From Streptomyces spinoverrucosus (GTDB lineage Bacteria > Actinomycetota > Actinomycetes > Streptomycetales > Streptomycetaceae), in the NCBI RefSeq assembly GCF_006539505.1, contig NZ_BJND01000021.1, positions 58,515 to 122,514 of the forward strand: a stretch of 64,000 nucleotides of DNA, in the 5' to 3' direction. This document shows, in pieces, positions 1 through 8,464 of the stretch. Below the pieces are notes generated by a model that saw only the letters and a program-made list of their open reading frames with translations, did not search any database and was not told the origin of the DNA. Made by a program: the position numbers and the translations under genes. Position 1 is the first letter of the stretch. The number at the start of each line of letters is the position of its first letter.

Positions 1-1153
1 TCTGTTCCTCCAGGGAGTCGAGGACCACGGCGCACCGGACACAGGTCTCCCGGGCGGTGCCCCGAAGCGCCTGCACGCGGGCGTCGAGATCGTCGCGGCG
101 CTGCGGGAACTCGTCCCACAACCGGTCCACCTCGGCCAGCAGCAGCCCGGCCTGTTCGCGCGCCACACCGACCAGCGCCGGCGCCCCGATCCGGCGGGAG
201 AAGTCGAAGACCTTGCCGGAGTAGGGCAGTGGGAGCACGGGCAGCCCGGAGAGCGCGGCGAAGATCACGAAGTGCAGGCGCATGCCGACGGCGAGGTCGA
301 GGTGGTTCATGAAGCCGAGGACCTGGCCGGGGCTGTAGACGCTGTGCAGGATGCGTCCCCGGTCGGGTGCGGTCATCCGGGAGAGGACGCCGTGGGCGTG
401 GTGGACGTCCTGGCGTTCCATCGGCACGAAGACCACATGGGCCTCCAGTCGCCGTACCAGGAAATCGGCCACGTCGGCGAGCAGGGCGTGGTAGTCGCTC
501 TCGTCGAGTTTCTCCGCCGCGCGGCCCGGTTCGCGCACCGACATCCCCACCAGCCGGGTCTCGGCGGGGATGCCCTCCTGCCGCATCATCTGGTCGGTGA
601 ACGGCTCCGGCGGCAGCAGCAGCGCCGGATCGGCGGTCACGGTGAGGTCGCGGTCGAGCCCGGCCTCCTCCAGCACGAGCCGTGACTCCTCGTCCCGGAC
701 GACGACCTCGTCCATCTTCGGCAGCACCGCCCGTACCGCCTCCCGGTCCTCCGCCTCCCGCAGCGGGCCCGCGCCGACGGCGTACGCGAAGGTGCGCACC
801 CCGCGGCCCTGCGCGGCACCCACCAGTCGCAAGTAGCGACGCGCCTCACCGTCGTAGAGGATGCCGCCGCCCCCGAGCACCAGCAGGTCCAGGCCCGACA
901 GGACGTCGAGGATCTGTTTCTGCGGGACGCCTTCCCAGTCGACCACCTCGTCGGCGGCGGGCTGGTGGGCGCGGGTGTGCTCGGCGTTCCGGCTGAAGAC
1001 GACAAGCCGGGCCTGCGGGCGGTGGGCGCGCAGGCAGCCGAGGACGCAGGTCAGGATGGCCTCGTCGCCGAGGTTGAAGCCTCCGTAGGAGCCGAGCAGG
1101 CCGATGCGCGGCCCCGGCCCTGCGGACCGGCGAGGCTGTGTGGTGGTGGTCAT
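1..1153 (-). CDS. Polysaccharide pyruvyl transferase family protein (3' end outside window)
   Basis: The reverse strand reads MTTTTQPRRSAGPG then IGLLGSYGGFNLGDEAI, the GxxGxxNxGDEA-type N-terminus of CsaB/WcaK polysaccharide pyruvyltransferases. Further on are VLGGGGILYD and, near the end of the visible part, VGMRLHFVIFAALSGLPVLPLPYSGK, the family's 'G.RLH..I.A...G.P......Y..K' signature. About 384 codons are visible and no stop is reached before base 1. An AGGAG six bases before the ATG supports the start. Known for the family: transfer of pyruvate from PEP as a ketal onto surface-glycan sugars. It is divergent from the heptose-glycan operon, so I infer that it decorates that glycan. Confidence 0.85.
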   Translation of the reverse strand, partial: MTTTTQPRRSAGPGPRIGLLGSYGGFNLGDEAILTCVLGCLRAHRPQARLVVFSRNAEHTRAHQPAADEVVDWEGVPQKQILDVLSGLDLLVLGGGGILYDGEARRYLRLVGAAQGRGVRTFAYAVGAGPLREAEDREAVRAVLPKMDEVVVRDEESRLVLEEAGLDRDLTVTADPALLLPPEPFTDQMMRQEGIPAETRLVGMSVREPGRAAEKLDESDYHALLADVADFLVRRLEAHVVFVPMERQDVHHAHGVLSRMTAPDRGRILHSVYSPGQVLGFMNHLDLAVGMRLHFVIFAALSGLPVLPLPYSGKVFDFSRRIGAPALVGVAREQAGLLLAEVDRLWDEFPQRRDDLDARVQALRGTARETCVRCAVVLDSLEEQ

Positions 1154-1734
1154 CCGGAACTCCTGTCCAAGGAGCTGACGAGCTGTGCGGGGGTCCGGGA
1201 CAGCGGCGCGGGCGCGGCGAGGGGTCGGATCGGGGCCTCATGGGTCGCTGCCGCGGGCTGGGCCCGGGTTGCCTTCCCCACGCAGGAGAAACCCCCAGGC
1301 GGGGAGAAACCCCCCGACCAGGTACGTTCCGACAGGCAGCGTCATCCTTTCACGGGATCGGACCCGCCACCATCGCAGCGCGAGGGACCCCGGCGTCCAT
1401 CGCAGCACGAGGGACCCAGCGGCGATCACAGTTCCCGCTCCGGGGGTTGGGGCCCGGACAGTGGGGAAACCGGCGTCTCATGTCAACGCCCGAACCCCTC
1501 CGGCCCCACGCTCCGAGGGCCTCACGCTGCGTGCATCACCCGGATGCCGTACGCCTGAGAGCCTCCTGGGCGCGCACGGAGGACGCTGATCTCGGTACTG
1601 GGCGCCCCCGCGGCGCCCGCGGTCGGCGTCGGAGAGAAGGCGGAGAAGGCGGGGTCGAGAAGGCAGCAACCAGGGTCCCGGATCGGCGCCAGGCATCCGA
1701 CAGGCCGTCGTCGTCATGTGCAGAGGAGACCTGA
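1154..1734. other. 581-bp divergent intergenic region with two short direct repeats
   Basis: This separates the pyruvyltransferase from the glycan operon and must carry both promoters. I see no convincing gene. It contains GAGAAACCCCC at about 1288 and again at about 1306, and CCATCGCAGC(G/A)CGAGGGACCC twice at 1370 and 1397 (period 27). No clear -35/-10 pair was found. The plus-strand gene has a GGAGA ribosome site just before 1735. Confidence 0.5.
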
Positions 1735-2700
1735 ATGACCACCGCATCGTCACGTACCTGGGAGCACGCCGTCGTCACCGGCGGCGCGGGTTTCGTCGGC
1801 TCGCATCTGTGCGGCGCCCTGCTGGACTCCGGCGCGGCGGTCACCTGCGTGGACGACTTCAGCACCGGCAGGCCGGAGAACGTCGCCCCGTTGCTCGACC
1901 GCCCCGGGTTCACGCTGGTGCACGCGAACGTCGCCGAACGGATACCCGTCCAGCGGCCCCCCGACCTCGTCCTGCACCTCGCCTCCCCGGCGTCCCCGTC
2001 CGACTATCTGCGGCTGCCCCTGCACACCATGGAGACCGGCAGCCTCGGCACCCGCAACGCCCTGGCACTCGCCCATGACCACGGCGCCCGCTTCCTGCTC
2101 GCGTCGACGTCCGAGGTGTACGGCGACCCGCAGCAGAACCCGCAGGACGAGCGGTACTGGGGGAACGTCAACCCGGTCGGTCCGCGCAGCGTGTACGACG
2201 AGGCGAAGCGGTTCGGCGAGGCGCTCACCACGGCGCACGCGGAGGCGGAGGGCACCGACACCTGCATCGTGCGGCTGTTCAACACCTACGGCCCGCGGAT
2301 GCGCGGCCACGACGGCCGGGCGGTGCCGACCTTCGTCCGGCAGGCGCTGGACGGCGAACCGCTCACGGTCACGGGCGACGGCCGCCAGACGCGTTCCCTG
2401 TGCTACGTCGAGGACACCGTCCGGGGCATCCTCGCGGCGGCGGCGCACGGCCTGCGCGGCCCCGTGAACATCGGCAATCCGGGCGAGATCACCATGCTGG
2501 ACCTCGCCCGCCTGGTGATCAGGCTCGCCGGTTCCTCCTCGGAGGTCCGCTTCATCGAACGGCCGACCGACGACCCGGCGGTGCGCTGCCCGGACATCAC
2601 GCTGGCCCGCGACAAGCTCGGCTGGGAGCCCGTGGTGGACGCGGAGGACGGCCTGCGCCGCACGATCGACTGGTTCCGCGCCACGGCCACCGAACGGTGA
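1735..2700 (+). CDS. NAD-dependent epimerase/dehydratase, UDP-glucuronate decarboxylase-like
   Basis: Extended SDR of 321 residues. The N-terminus carries TGGAGFVGSHL (NAD-binding Rossmann motif, about residues 15-25). The active site reads ASTSEVYGDP (T125, E127), then YWGNVNPVGPRSVYDEAKR with Y154 and K158. This pattern is typical of UDP-glucuronate decarboxylase (UXS), where the Glu of TSEVYGDP takes part in decarboxylation. The likely product is UDP-xylose or a related nucleotide sugar. It is the first gene of the plus-strand glycan operon, with a good GGAGA site. It could also be a dTDP- or GDP-sugar dehydratase, but the active-site string favours UXS. A paralogue at 17669-18700 lacks these residues. 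Confidence 0.87.
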   Translation: MTTASSRTWEHAVVTGGAGFVGSHLCGALLDSGAAVTCVDDFSTGRPENVAPLLDRPGFTLVHANVAERIPVQRPPDLVLHLASPASPSDYLRLPLHTMETGSLGTRNALALAHDHGARFLLASTSEVYGDPQQNPQDERYWGNVNPVGPRSVYDEAKRFGEALTTAHAEAEGTDTCIVRLFNTYGPRMRGHDGRAVPTFVRQALDGEPLTVTGDGRQTRSLCYVEDTVRGILAAAAHGLRGPVNIGNPGEITMLDLARLVIRLAGSSSEVRFIERPTDDPAVRCPDITLARDKLGWEPVVDAEDGLRRTIDWFRATATER

Positions 2701-2769
2701 GGCGCGCCGAGGCGGGAACGCCCGGTCACCGACTCTCCCCCACCCCATCGCACACCCCCCAGGACCCCC

Positions 2770-4431
2770 ATGCGCATCCTCGGAATCAACGCCCTCTTCC
2801 ACGACCCCGCCGCCGCACTCGTGATCGACGGCCGCACCGTGGCCGCCGCCGAGGAAGAGCGGTTCTCCCGCCGCAAGCACGGCAAGCGTCCGGTGCCGTT
2901 CTCCGCCTGGGAGCTGCCGGAGAAGGCCGCCGCGTGGTGTCTGCGACGGGCGGGCCTGCGCCCGCAGGACCTCGACGCGGTCGCCTACTCCTACGACCCG
3001 CGGCTCGCCCGGCCCGCCGAGGCGATGGGCCTCGACGATCCCTGGGACCACCTGCGGCAGACGTACGCCCGTGAGGCCCCGGGCTTCCTGCGGGCCGCGC
3101 TGCCGGGTCTGGATGCCGGCAAGGTCCGCTTCGTCCCGCACCACATGGCGCACGCCGCGTCCAGCGCCTTCGCCGCACCCGACGCCGGCGACTCCTCCGT
3201 GCTGGTCCTAGACGGCCGCGGGGAACGCGCCTCGCACCTCGCGGCGCGGCGGGTCGGGGACCGGCTGGAGGCGCTGCACGCGCAGGAGCTGCCGCACTCC
3301 CTTGGCCTGGTCTACGAGGAGCTGACCGACCATCTGGGCTTTCTGCGTTCCTCGGACGAGTTCAAGGTGATGGCCCTGGCCTCGCACGGCAGCCCGCGGA
3401 TGCTGGCCGAGCTGCGCCGGTACGTGTATCCCACCGGCGACGGCGGGTTCCACGCCACCGGCGTCCCCTGGCACGCGTTCTGCCCGCCGCGCGGCGCGGA
3501 CGAGCCGTGGACGCAGGAGCACGCGGACGTGGCCGCGAGCGCGCAGGCCGTGCTGGAGGAGACGCTGCTCGACCTGGTGCGCTGGCTGCACGGGCGGACC
3601 CACCACAGCGTGCTCACCCTCGCCGGGGGCGTCGCGCTGAACTGCGTCGCCAACTCCCGTATCGCCCGCGAGGGTCCCTTCTCGCAGGTATGGGTGCAGC
3701 CTGCGGCCGGTGACGCGGGCACGGCGCTGGGCGGTGCGCTGCTGCTGGCGGCGGGCGCGGGGGACGCTCCGGAGCCGATGGCGGGCGCCGACCTGGGCCG
3801 GGACTGGTCCGACGCGGAGCTGGGCGCGTGGCTGAAGACGGCGGCCGTACCCTTCGAACGGCCCGCGGACATCGCGGAGACGGTGGCCGAGGCCCTCGCC
3901 GACAACGGGATCGTCGCCTGGTTCCAGGGGCGCTCCGAGTACGGTCCCCGGGCGCTCGGCCATCGCTCGCTGCTGGCGCATCCCGGGCACGCGGGCAATC
4001 TCGAACGGCTCAACGACGTCAAGGGCCGTGAGCAGTTCCGGCCGGTGGCGCCCATGGTGCTGGCCGACCGTGCCGCCGAGATCTTCGACGGGCCGCTGCC
4101 GAGCCCGTACATGCTGTTCGTGCACGACGTGGCCGCATCCTGGCGCGAGCGCATCCCGGCCGTGGTGCACGTCGACGGCACGGCCCGCATCCAGACCGTG
4201 GACCCGGCGCAGGAGCCGCTGGTGGCCCGCATGCTGGGCGCGTTCGAGCGGCGCACCGGACTGCCGGTGGTGGTCAACACCAGCCTCAACACGGCGGGCC
4301 GGCCGATGGTCGACGATCCGCGCGACGCCCTGGAGTGCTTCGGCTCCTCACCGGTCGACCTGCTCGCCATCGGCCCGTACGCGGTCCGGCGCGGCGACTT
4401 CTTCCGCGCGACGGGGAACGGGAGGGCCTGA
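2770..4431 (+). CDS. Carbamoyltransferase, NodU/CmcH family
   Basis: 553 residues, the usual length for the family. The N-terminal Kae1-like domain starts MRILGINALFHDPAAAL, with AAEEERFSRRKH following; HHMAHAASS near residue 125 is the metal/ATP-binding His pair. The C-terminal domain has GRSEYGPRALGHRS (near residue 390), REQFRPVAPMV and VNTSLNTAGRPMV, all family hallmarks. These enzymes use carbamoyl phosphate and ATP to O-carbamoylate sugars or antibiotics in the cytoplasm. In this operon it probably carbamoylates the heptose-containing glycan or its precursor. Its TGA shares bases with the ATG of a small ORF (TGATG at 4429-4433). Confidence 0.93.
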   Translation: MRILGINALFHDPAAALVIDGRTVAAAEEERFSRRKHGKRPVPFSAWELPEKAAAWCLRRAGLRPQDLDAVAYSYDPRLARPAEAMGLDDPWDHLRQTYAREAPGFLRAALPGLDAGKVRFVPHHMAHAASSAFAAPDAGDSSVLVLDGRGERASHLAARRVGDRLEALHAQELPHSLGLVYEELTDHLGFLRSSDEFKVMALASHGSPRMLAELRRYVYPTGDGGFHATGVPWHAFCPPRGADEPWTQEHADVAASAQAVLEETLLDLVRWLHGRTHHSVLTLAGGVALNCVANSRIAREGPFSQVWVQPAAGDAGTALGGALLLAAGAGDAPEPMAGADLGRDWSDAELGAWLKTAAVPFERPADIAETVAEALADNGIVAWFQGRSEYGPRALGHRSLLAHPGHAGNLERLNDVKGREQFRPVAPMVLADRAAEIFDGPLPSPYMLFVHDVAASWRERIPAVVHVDGTARIQTVDPAQEPLVARMLGAFERRTGLPVVVNTSLNTAGRPMVDDPRDALECFGSSPVDLLAIGPYAVRRGDFFRATGNGRA

Positions 4432-4643
4432 TGCGGGAGCACACGGCTCGGGCAGCACATCTCATACGACACCTGCAGGGCTCCGTGACGGAGAACGCGC
4501 CGTCGGCGGCGCACGGAGTACGGCGAGGGCAGGAACGCACGGCCCGGGCGGCAACCGGCCCGAGAACCCGGTCCGCCGCCCAATCCGCCGCCCCCACCGC
4601 GCACGCCGATCAGGCCGAGCACGCCCCCCGGAGGCCCCGATGA
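4431..4643 (+). CDS. Possible 70-residue linker ORF between carbamoyltransferase and GT2
   Basis: The ORF begins MREHTARAAHLIRHLQ. It starts on an ATG overlapping the upstream stop (TGATG) and ends in an ATGA overlapping the next gene's start. It is Arg/Ala-rich, has no motif I recognise and no strong ribosome site of its own. It may simply keep ribosomes loaded across a 208-base gap (translational coupling), or it may be chance in high-GC sequence. Most of my doubt is about whether a stable protein is made. Confidence 0.3.
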   Translation: MREHTARAAHLIRHLQGSVTENAPSAAHGVRRGQERTARAATGPRTRSAAQSAAPTAHADQAEHAPRRPR

Positions 4644-5725
4644 CCCAGGCAGGACCCAGCACCGAATCCGAGTACGCCGACGACGCCTACGCGGTGGTGA
4701 TCCCCACCCTGGGCCGCCCCAGCCTGACCGCCTGCCTGCGCGCCCTGGCCCGGTCCGGCGGCCCCCGCCCCGTGCGGCTCATCCTCGTCGACGACCGCCC
4801 GGACGCCTCGGTGGGCGCGCTCACGCAGGATGTCCCCGAGCAGCTGCGCCCGCTCACCACGGTCGTCCGGGGCGGCGCCCGGGGCCCCGCGGCGGCCCGC
4901 AACGCCGGATGGCGGGCGGCGGGACGCGTCCCCTGGATCGTCTTCCTGGACGACGACGTGGTGCCCAGCCCCTCCTGGGGCGAGGACCTGGCCCTCGACC
5001 TGGCCGGGGCGACGTACTGGACGGGCGCGGTCACCGCACGGATCGACGTACCGCTGCCGCCGGACCGCCGCCCCACCGACTGGGAACGCAACACCGCCGG
5101 GCTCGCCACCGCCCGCTGGATCACCGCCGACATGGCCTACCGGAGGGCGGCCCTGGAGGCGGTCGGCGGTTTCGACGAACGCTTCCGGCGGGCCTTCCGG
5201 GAGGACGCCGACCTGGCCCTGCGGGTGCTCGCGGCCGGCTGGACGGTGACGGCCGGGGACCGGCGTACGACGCATCCGGTGCGGCCCGCCGACCGCTGGG
5301 TGTCGGTACGGCTCCAGGCGGGCAACGCGGACGACGTGCTGATGACCCGGCTGCACGGCCGGTCGTGGTGGGGCCGGGCGGGGGCGCCGCGCGGGCGGCT
5401 GCCCCGGCATGTGGCGGTGACCGGGGCGGCGGTGACGGCCCTGGCCTGCGCGGCCGTGGGCCGGCGCCGGGCGGCCACCGCGTGCGCCGGGCTGTGGCTG
5501 GCCGGGACGGCCGAGTTCGCGCTGGCCCGGATCGTGCCGGGGCCGCGCACCCGCGACGAGGTGGTCACGATGGCGCTGACCAGCGTCGCCATCCCGCCCG
5601 CCGCCGTCTGGCACTGGCTGCGCGGGCAGCTCGTCCACCGGAACACGGCGCCCGTCACCGCCGACGGGACCGGTGAGCCGCCGCGTCCCTCGCGGGAACC
5701 GGACCGGGAACGGGTGCCCTCATGA
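4640..5725 (+). CDS. Glycosyltransferase family 2 with C-terminal hydrophobic segments
   Basis: Starts at an ATG preceded by GGAGG, giving 361 residues; longer in-frame extensions run into the upstream gene. The GT-A core shows YAVVIPTLGRPSLTACL, then LILVDDRPD and VFLDDDVVPSPSW (nucleotide-sugar/metal-binding acidic motif). GGFDERFRRAFREDADLALR is the usual acceptor-side 'GGFDE...EDxDL' motif. After about residue 245 come Ala/Leu-rich hydrophobic stretches that may anchor it to the membrane. It overlaps the following gmhB-like gene by four bases. It probably transfers one sugar of the glycan; donor and acceptor cannot be told from sequence. Confidence 0.9.
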   Translation: MTQAGPSTESEYADDAYAVVIPTLGRPSLTACLRALARSGGPRPVRLILVDDRPDASVGALTQDVPEQLRPLTTVVRGGARGPAAARNAGWRAAGRVPWIVFLDDDVVPSPSWGEDLALDLAGATYWTGAVTARIDVPLPPDRRPTDWERNTAGLATARWITADMAYRRAALEAVGGFDERFRRAFREDADLALRVLAAGWTVTAGDRRTTHPVRPADRWVSVRLQAGNADDVLMTRLHGRSWWGRAGAPRGRLPRHVAVTGAAVTALACAAVGRRRAATACAGLWLAGTAEFALARIVPGPRTRDEVVTMALTSVAIPPAAVWHWLRGQLVHRNTAPVTADGTGEPPRPSREPDRERVPS

Positions 5726-6339
5726 CGCCGCTCACGACGCCGCGCCGCGCACCGGGACCGTGGCTGTTCGACGGGCCCCGGCAGGCGGTACCCGACAGCT
5801 TCCCGGCGGCCGTCCTGTTCGACCGGGACGGCACCCTGATCGTCGACGTCCCCTACAACGGTGACCCGGCGCGGGTCGTGCCGATGCCGACGGCGCGGGA
5901 AGCCGTCGAAGCGGTGCGGGCGCGGGGCGTCCCGGTCGGCGTGGTGAGCAATCAGTCCGGCGTCGCCCGTGGCCTGTTGACGTACCGTCAGGTCTCGGCG
6001 GTGCGGCGGCGGGTGGAGGAGCTGCTCGGCCCGTTCGGGGTGTGGGCGGTCTGCCCGCACGGCCCGGACGACGGCTGCGGCTGCCGCAAACCCGCGCCGG
6101 GTCTGGTGCTGGCGGCGTGCGAACGGCTCGGCGCACCGGTGGACCGCACGGTCGTCATCGGCGACATAGGGGCCGACGTAGCCGCTGCCCGCGCCGCCGG
6201 CGCCCGGGGCGTGCTGGTGCCGACCCCGGTGACCCGCCCCGAGGAAACCGCAGGCGCCGAGGCCACCGCCCCCGACCTGCGTACGGCGGTCCAGCTCGCC
6301 CTGTACCCGGCGCCCGATCTCGTCCCGGGAGAGTCATGA
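5722..6339 (+). CDS. gmhB: D-glycero-D-manno-heptose 1,7-bisphosphate phosphatase (HAD, GmhB type)
   Basis: 205-residue HAD phosphatase. Motif I is LFDRDGTLIVDVPY (catalytic Asp pair), motif II VVSNQSG, then a Cys/His zinc loop CPHGPDDGCGCRKPAPG characteristic of GmhB and HisB-N, and motif III VIGDIGADVAAA. In ADP-heptose synthesis it removes the C7 phosphate of heptose 1,7-bisphosphate, between the two HldE reactions. It overlaps both neighbours by four bases. The gmhA and hldE genes in the same operon make the heptose assignment much more likely than histidinol phosphatase. Confidence 0.88.
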   Translation: MTPLTTPRRAPGPWLFDGPRQAVPDSFPAAVLFDRDGTLIVDVPYNGDPARVVPMPTAREAVEAVRARGVPVGVVSNQSGVARGLLTYRQVSAVRRRVEELLGPFGVWAVCPHGPDDGCGCRKPAPGLVLAACERLGAPVDRTVVIGDIGADVAAARAAGARGVLVPTPVTRPEETAGAEATAPDLRTAVQLALYPAPDLVPGES

Positions 6340-7502
6340 CGGCCGATTCCCGAACCCTGCCCCGCTCGCTGGTCGTACGTCTGGACAGCGCCGGCGACGT
6401 CCTGCTGGCCGGGCCCGCCGTGCGGGCCGTGGCCGCCGGATCGTCGTACACGGCGCTGCTGTGCGGGCCGCAAGGGGCGAGCGCGGGACGGCTGTTGCCG
6501 GGCGTGGACGAGGTCCTGGTGCACGACGCGCCGTGGGTGGGGCTGGAACCGGCGCCGGTCTCCCGGCAGGCGACCCGGCACCTGCTGGACGCGCTGACGG
6601 CCCGTCGCTTCGACCGGGCCCTGGTGCTGGTGTCGTACCACCAGAGCCCGCTGCCGGCCGCCCTGCTGCTGAAGCTGGCGGGCGTCGGCTGGACGGCGGC
6701 CGACAGCGAGGACTATCCGGGTGCCCTGCTCGACCTGCGCCACCACCGGCAGGCGCACCGGCACGAGGTGCTCGCGGCCCTGGACCTGGCCCGGGACGCG
6801 GGGTTCGCGCTGCCGCCGGGCGACGACGGAACGCTGCGCATTCGGACCCCGCCGGACATGACCCACCTGACCGGCTCCGAGCCGTATGTGGTGCTGCATC
6901 CCGGCGCCGCCGTGCCCGCGCGGGCGTGGAGCCCCGAGCGGGCGGCGCGGGCGTCGGCCGCGCTGTCCGCCGCCGGGTACCGCGTCGTGGTCACCGGCGG
7001 CCCCGCGGAGCGGGAGCTGACGGCCCGGGTGGCCGGAGCGCATGCCCTGGACCTGGGCGGCGTCACCCATTTGGAGCAACTGGCCGGGGTGCTCGCCGGG
7101 GCGCGGGTCGCGGTGGTCGGCAACACCGGGCCCGCGCATCTGGCCGCCGCCGTCGGCACGCCGGTGGTGTCGCTGTTCGCGCCGGTGGTGCCGGTCGAGC
7201 GCTGGCGGCCGTACGGCGTCCCGCACGTGCTGCTGGGGGACCAGGAGGCCGCCTGCGCGGGCACCAGGGCCCGCAACTGCCCCACGTCGGGCCACCCCTG
7301 TCTCGACGGGATCGGTGACGCGGAGTTACTGGCCGCGGTCACCGCACTCTGCGCAAACCGGCCAGTTGGGATGAATGACTTCAAGCAGACAAGGAAGTCG
7401 AAGCGGACGGGCCCTGTGGTGGACCAGGGCCCGTCGCCCAGGCCCGCCGCCCCGTACGGACCGGGTGGCAGGGCCGAGACGGAACGAGGAGCGTCCAAAT
7501 GA
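6336..7502 (+). CDS. Glycosyltransferase family 9 (heptosyltransferase-like)
   Basis: 388 residues from the ATG that overlaps the gmhB stop. The N-terminus reads VVRLDSAGDVLLAGPAVRAV; the Asp of AGDVLL (D21) matches the catalytic Asp13 of WaaC. The C-terminal half has PYVVLHPGA, VVVTGGPAE and VGNTGPAHLAAAVGTPVVSLF, the GT9 ADP-heptose-binding signature. It probably adds heptose to the growing glycan. The last ~45 residues after LCANRPVG are unlike GT9, rich in Lys/Arg/Pro, use less GC-biased codons and cover a 10-bp hairpin, so the ORF may have read into former intergenic DNA. Confidence 0.88.
   Translation: MTADSRTLPRSLVVRLDSAGDVLLAGPAVRAVAAGSSYTALLCGPQGASAGRLLPGVDEVLVHDAPWVGLEPAPVSRQATRHLLDALTARRFDRALVLVSYHQSPLPAALLLKLAGVGWTAADSEDYPGALLDLRHHRQAHRHEVLAALDLARDAGFALPPGDDGTLRIRTPPDMTHLTGSEPYVVLHPGAAVPARAWSPERAARASAALSAAGYRVVVTGGPAERELTARVAGAHALDLGGVTHLEQLAGVLAGARVAVVGNTGPAHLAAAVGTPVVSLFAPVVPVERWRPYGVPHVLLGDQEAACAGTRARNCPTSGHPCLDGIGDAELLAAVTALCANRPVGMNDFKQTRKSKRTGPVVDQGPSPRPAAPYGPGGRAETERGASK
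7407..7434 (+). terminator. Terminator-like hairpin inside the 3' end of the GT9 gene
   Basis: ACGGGCCCTG (7407-7416) and CAGGGCCCGT (7425-7434) form a perfect 10-bp stem with an 8-base loop. No T-run follows. It lies in the atypical C-terminal tail of the GT9 gene, about 65 bases before the next start. It could be an old terminator, an attenuator or an mRNA-stability element. Confidence 0.45.
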
Positions 7503-8464
7503 ACATCCTGTTGTGGCATGTGCACGGCTCCTGGACGACGGCGTTCGTCCAGGGACCGCACACCTACCTCGTTCCTGTCACCCCCGACCGCGACGCCGAC
7601 GGCCTCGGCCGCGCCCGTACGTTCACCTGGCCCTCCTCGGTGCGGGAGCTGACGCCCGCACAACTGCGGGACGCGGACGTGGACCTGGTGGTCCTCCAGC
7701 GCCCGCACGAGTGGGAGCTGGCCGAGCGCTGGCTGGGCGGCCGGCGCCCCGGCCGTGATCTGCCCGCCGTCTACCTGGAGCACAACGCGCCGGACGGCGA
7801 CGTCCCCACGACCCGGCACCCGTTCGCCGACCGCGACGACCTCACCCTGGTGCACGTCACCCACTTCAACCGGCTGTTCTGGGACTGCGGCAGCACCCGC
7901 ACCGAGGTGATCGAGCACGGCATCGTCGACCCGGGCCACCAGTACACCGGCCGCCTCCCGCGCGCGGCCGTCGTCGTCAACGAACCGGTGCGGCGCGGCC
8001 GTTACACAGGTACCGACCTGCTGCTCGAACTGGCCCGTGCCGCCCCACTGGACGTCTTCGGCATGCGCACCGAGGGCCTCGCCGACCACCTGGACCTGCC
8101 CGAGGAGCGCTGCCGCTCCGCCGACCTGCCGCAGAGCGAACTCCACGCGGCCATGGCCGAACGCCGGCTGTATCTGCACCCGGTGCGCTGGACGTCCCTC
8201 GGCCTGTCGCTCCTAGAGGCCATGCACCTGGGCATGCCGGTCGTGGCGCTCGCCACCACGGAGGCGGTCGAGGCGGTCCCGCCGGACGCGGGCACGCTGT
8301 CCACCCGCCCCGAGGTGCTGGCCCGGGCCGCCCGGCGCTACCTCGAAGAACCCGAGGCCGCCGCCGAGGACGGCGCCCGCGCACGTCAGGCGGCCCTCGA
8401 ACGGTACGGGCTCAAGCGCTTCCTGGACGACTGGGAGCGCCTGCTGACGGAGGTGCGCTCATGA
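7499..8464 (+). CDS. Glycosyltransferase, GT-B fold (group 1-like)
   Basis: 321 residues starting MNILLWHVHGSWTTAFVQGP on an ATGA overlap. It has YLEHNAPDGDVPTTRHPF in the first half and LHPVRWTSLGLSLLEAMHLG, then PVVALATTEAVEAV, near the end. The latter resembles the 'E-x-FG-x-x-x-x-EAM-x-x-G-x-P' donor-binding region of GT4-type enzymes. The first domain is shorter than in typical GT4 proteins. It lies in an uninterrupted, translationally coupled run of glycosyltransferases, so it is probably one step of the same glycan. Substrate unknown. Confidence 0.82.
   Translation: MNILLWHVHGSWTTAFVQGPHTYLVPVTPDRDADGLGRARTFTWPSSVRELTPAQLRDADVDLVVLQRPHEWELAERWLGGRRPGRDLPAVYLEHNAPDGDVPTTRHPFADRDDLTLVHVTHFNRLFWDCGSTRTEVIEHGIVDPGHQYTGRLPRAAVVVNEPVRRGRYTGTDLLLELARAAPLDVFGMRTEGLADHLDLPEERCRSADLPQSELHAAMAERRLYLHPVRWTSLGLSLLEAMHLGMPVVALATTEAVEAVPPDAGTLSTRPEVLARAARRYLEEPEAAAEDGARARQAALERYGLKRFLDDWERLLTEVRS

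Noticed and set aside
1138..1734. Protein-coding gene upstream of the SDR gene
   Set aside because: The open frames have no domain, poor start sites and repeats of non-triplet period; I treat the stretch as regulatory.
1735..2700. HldD-type ADP-heptose 6-epimerase
   Set aside because: The active site TSEVYGDP and following YWGNVNP are those of UDP-glucuronate decarboxylases, not of HldD.
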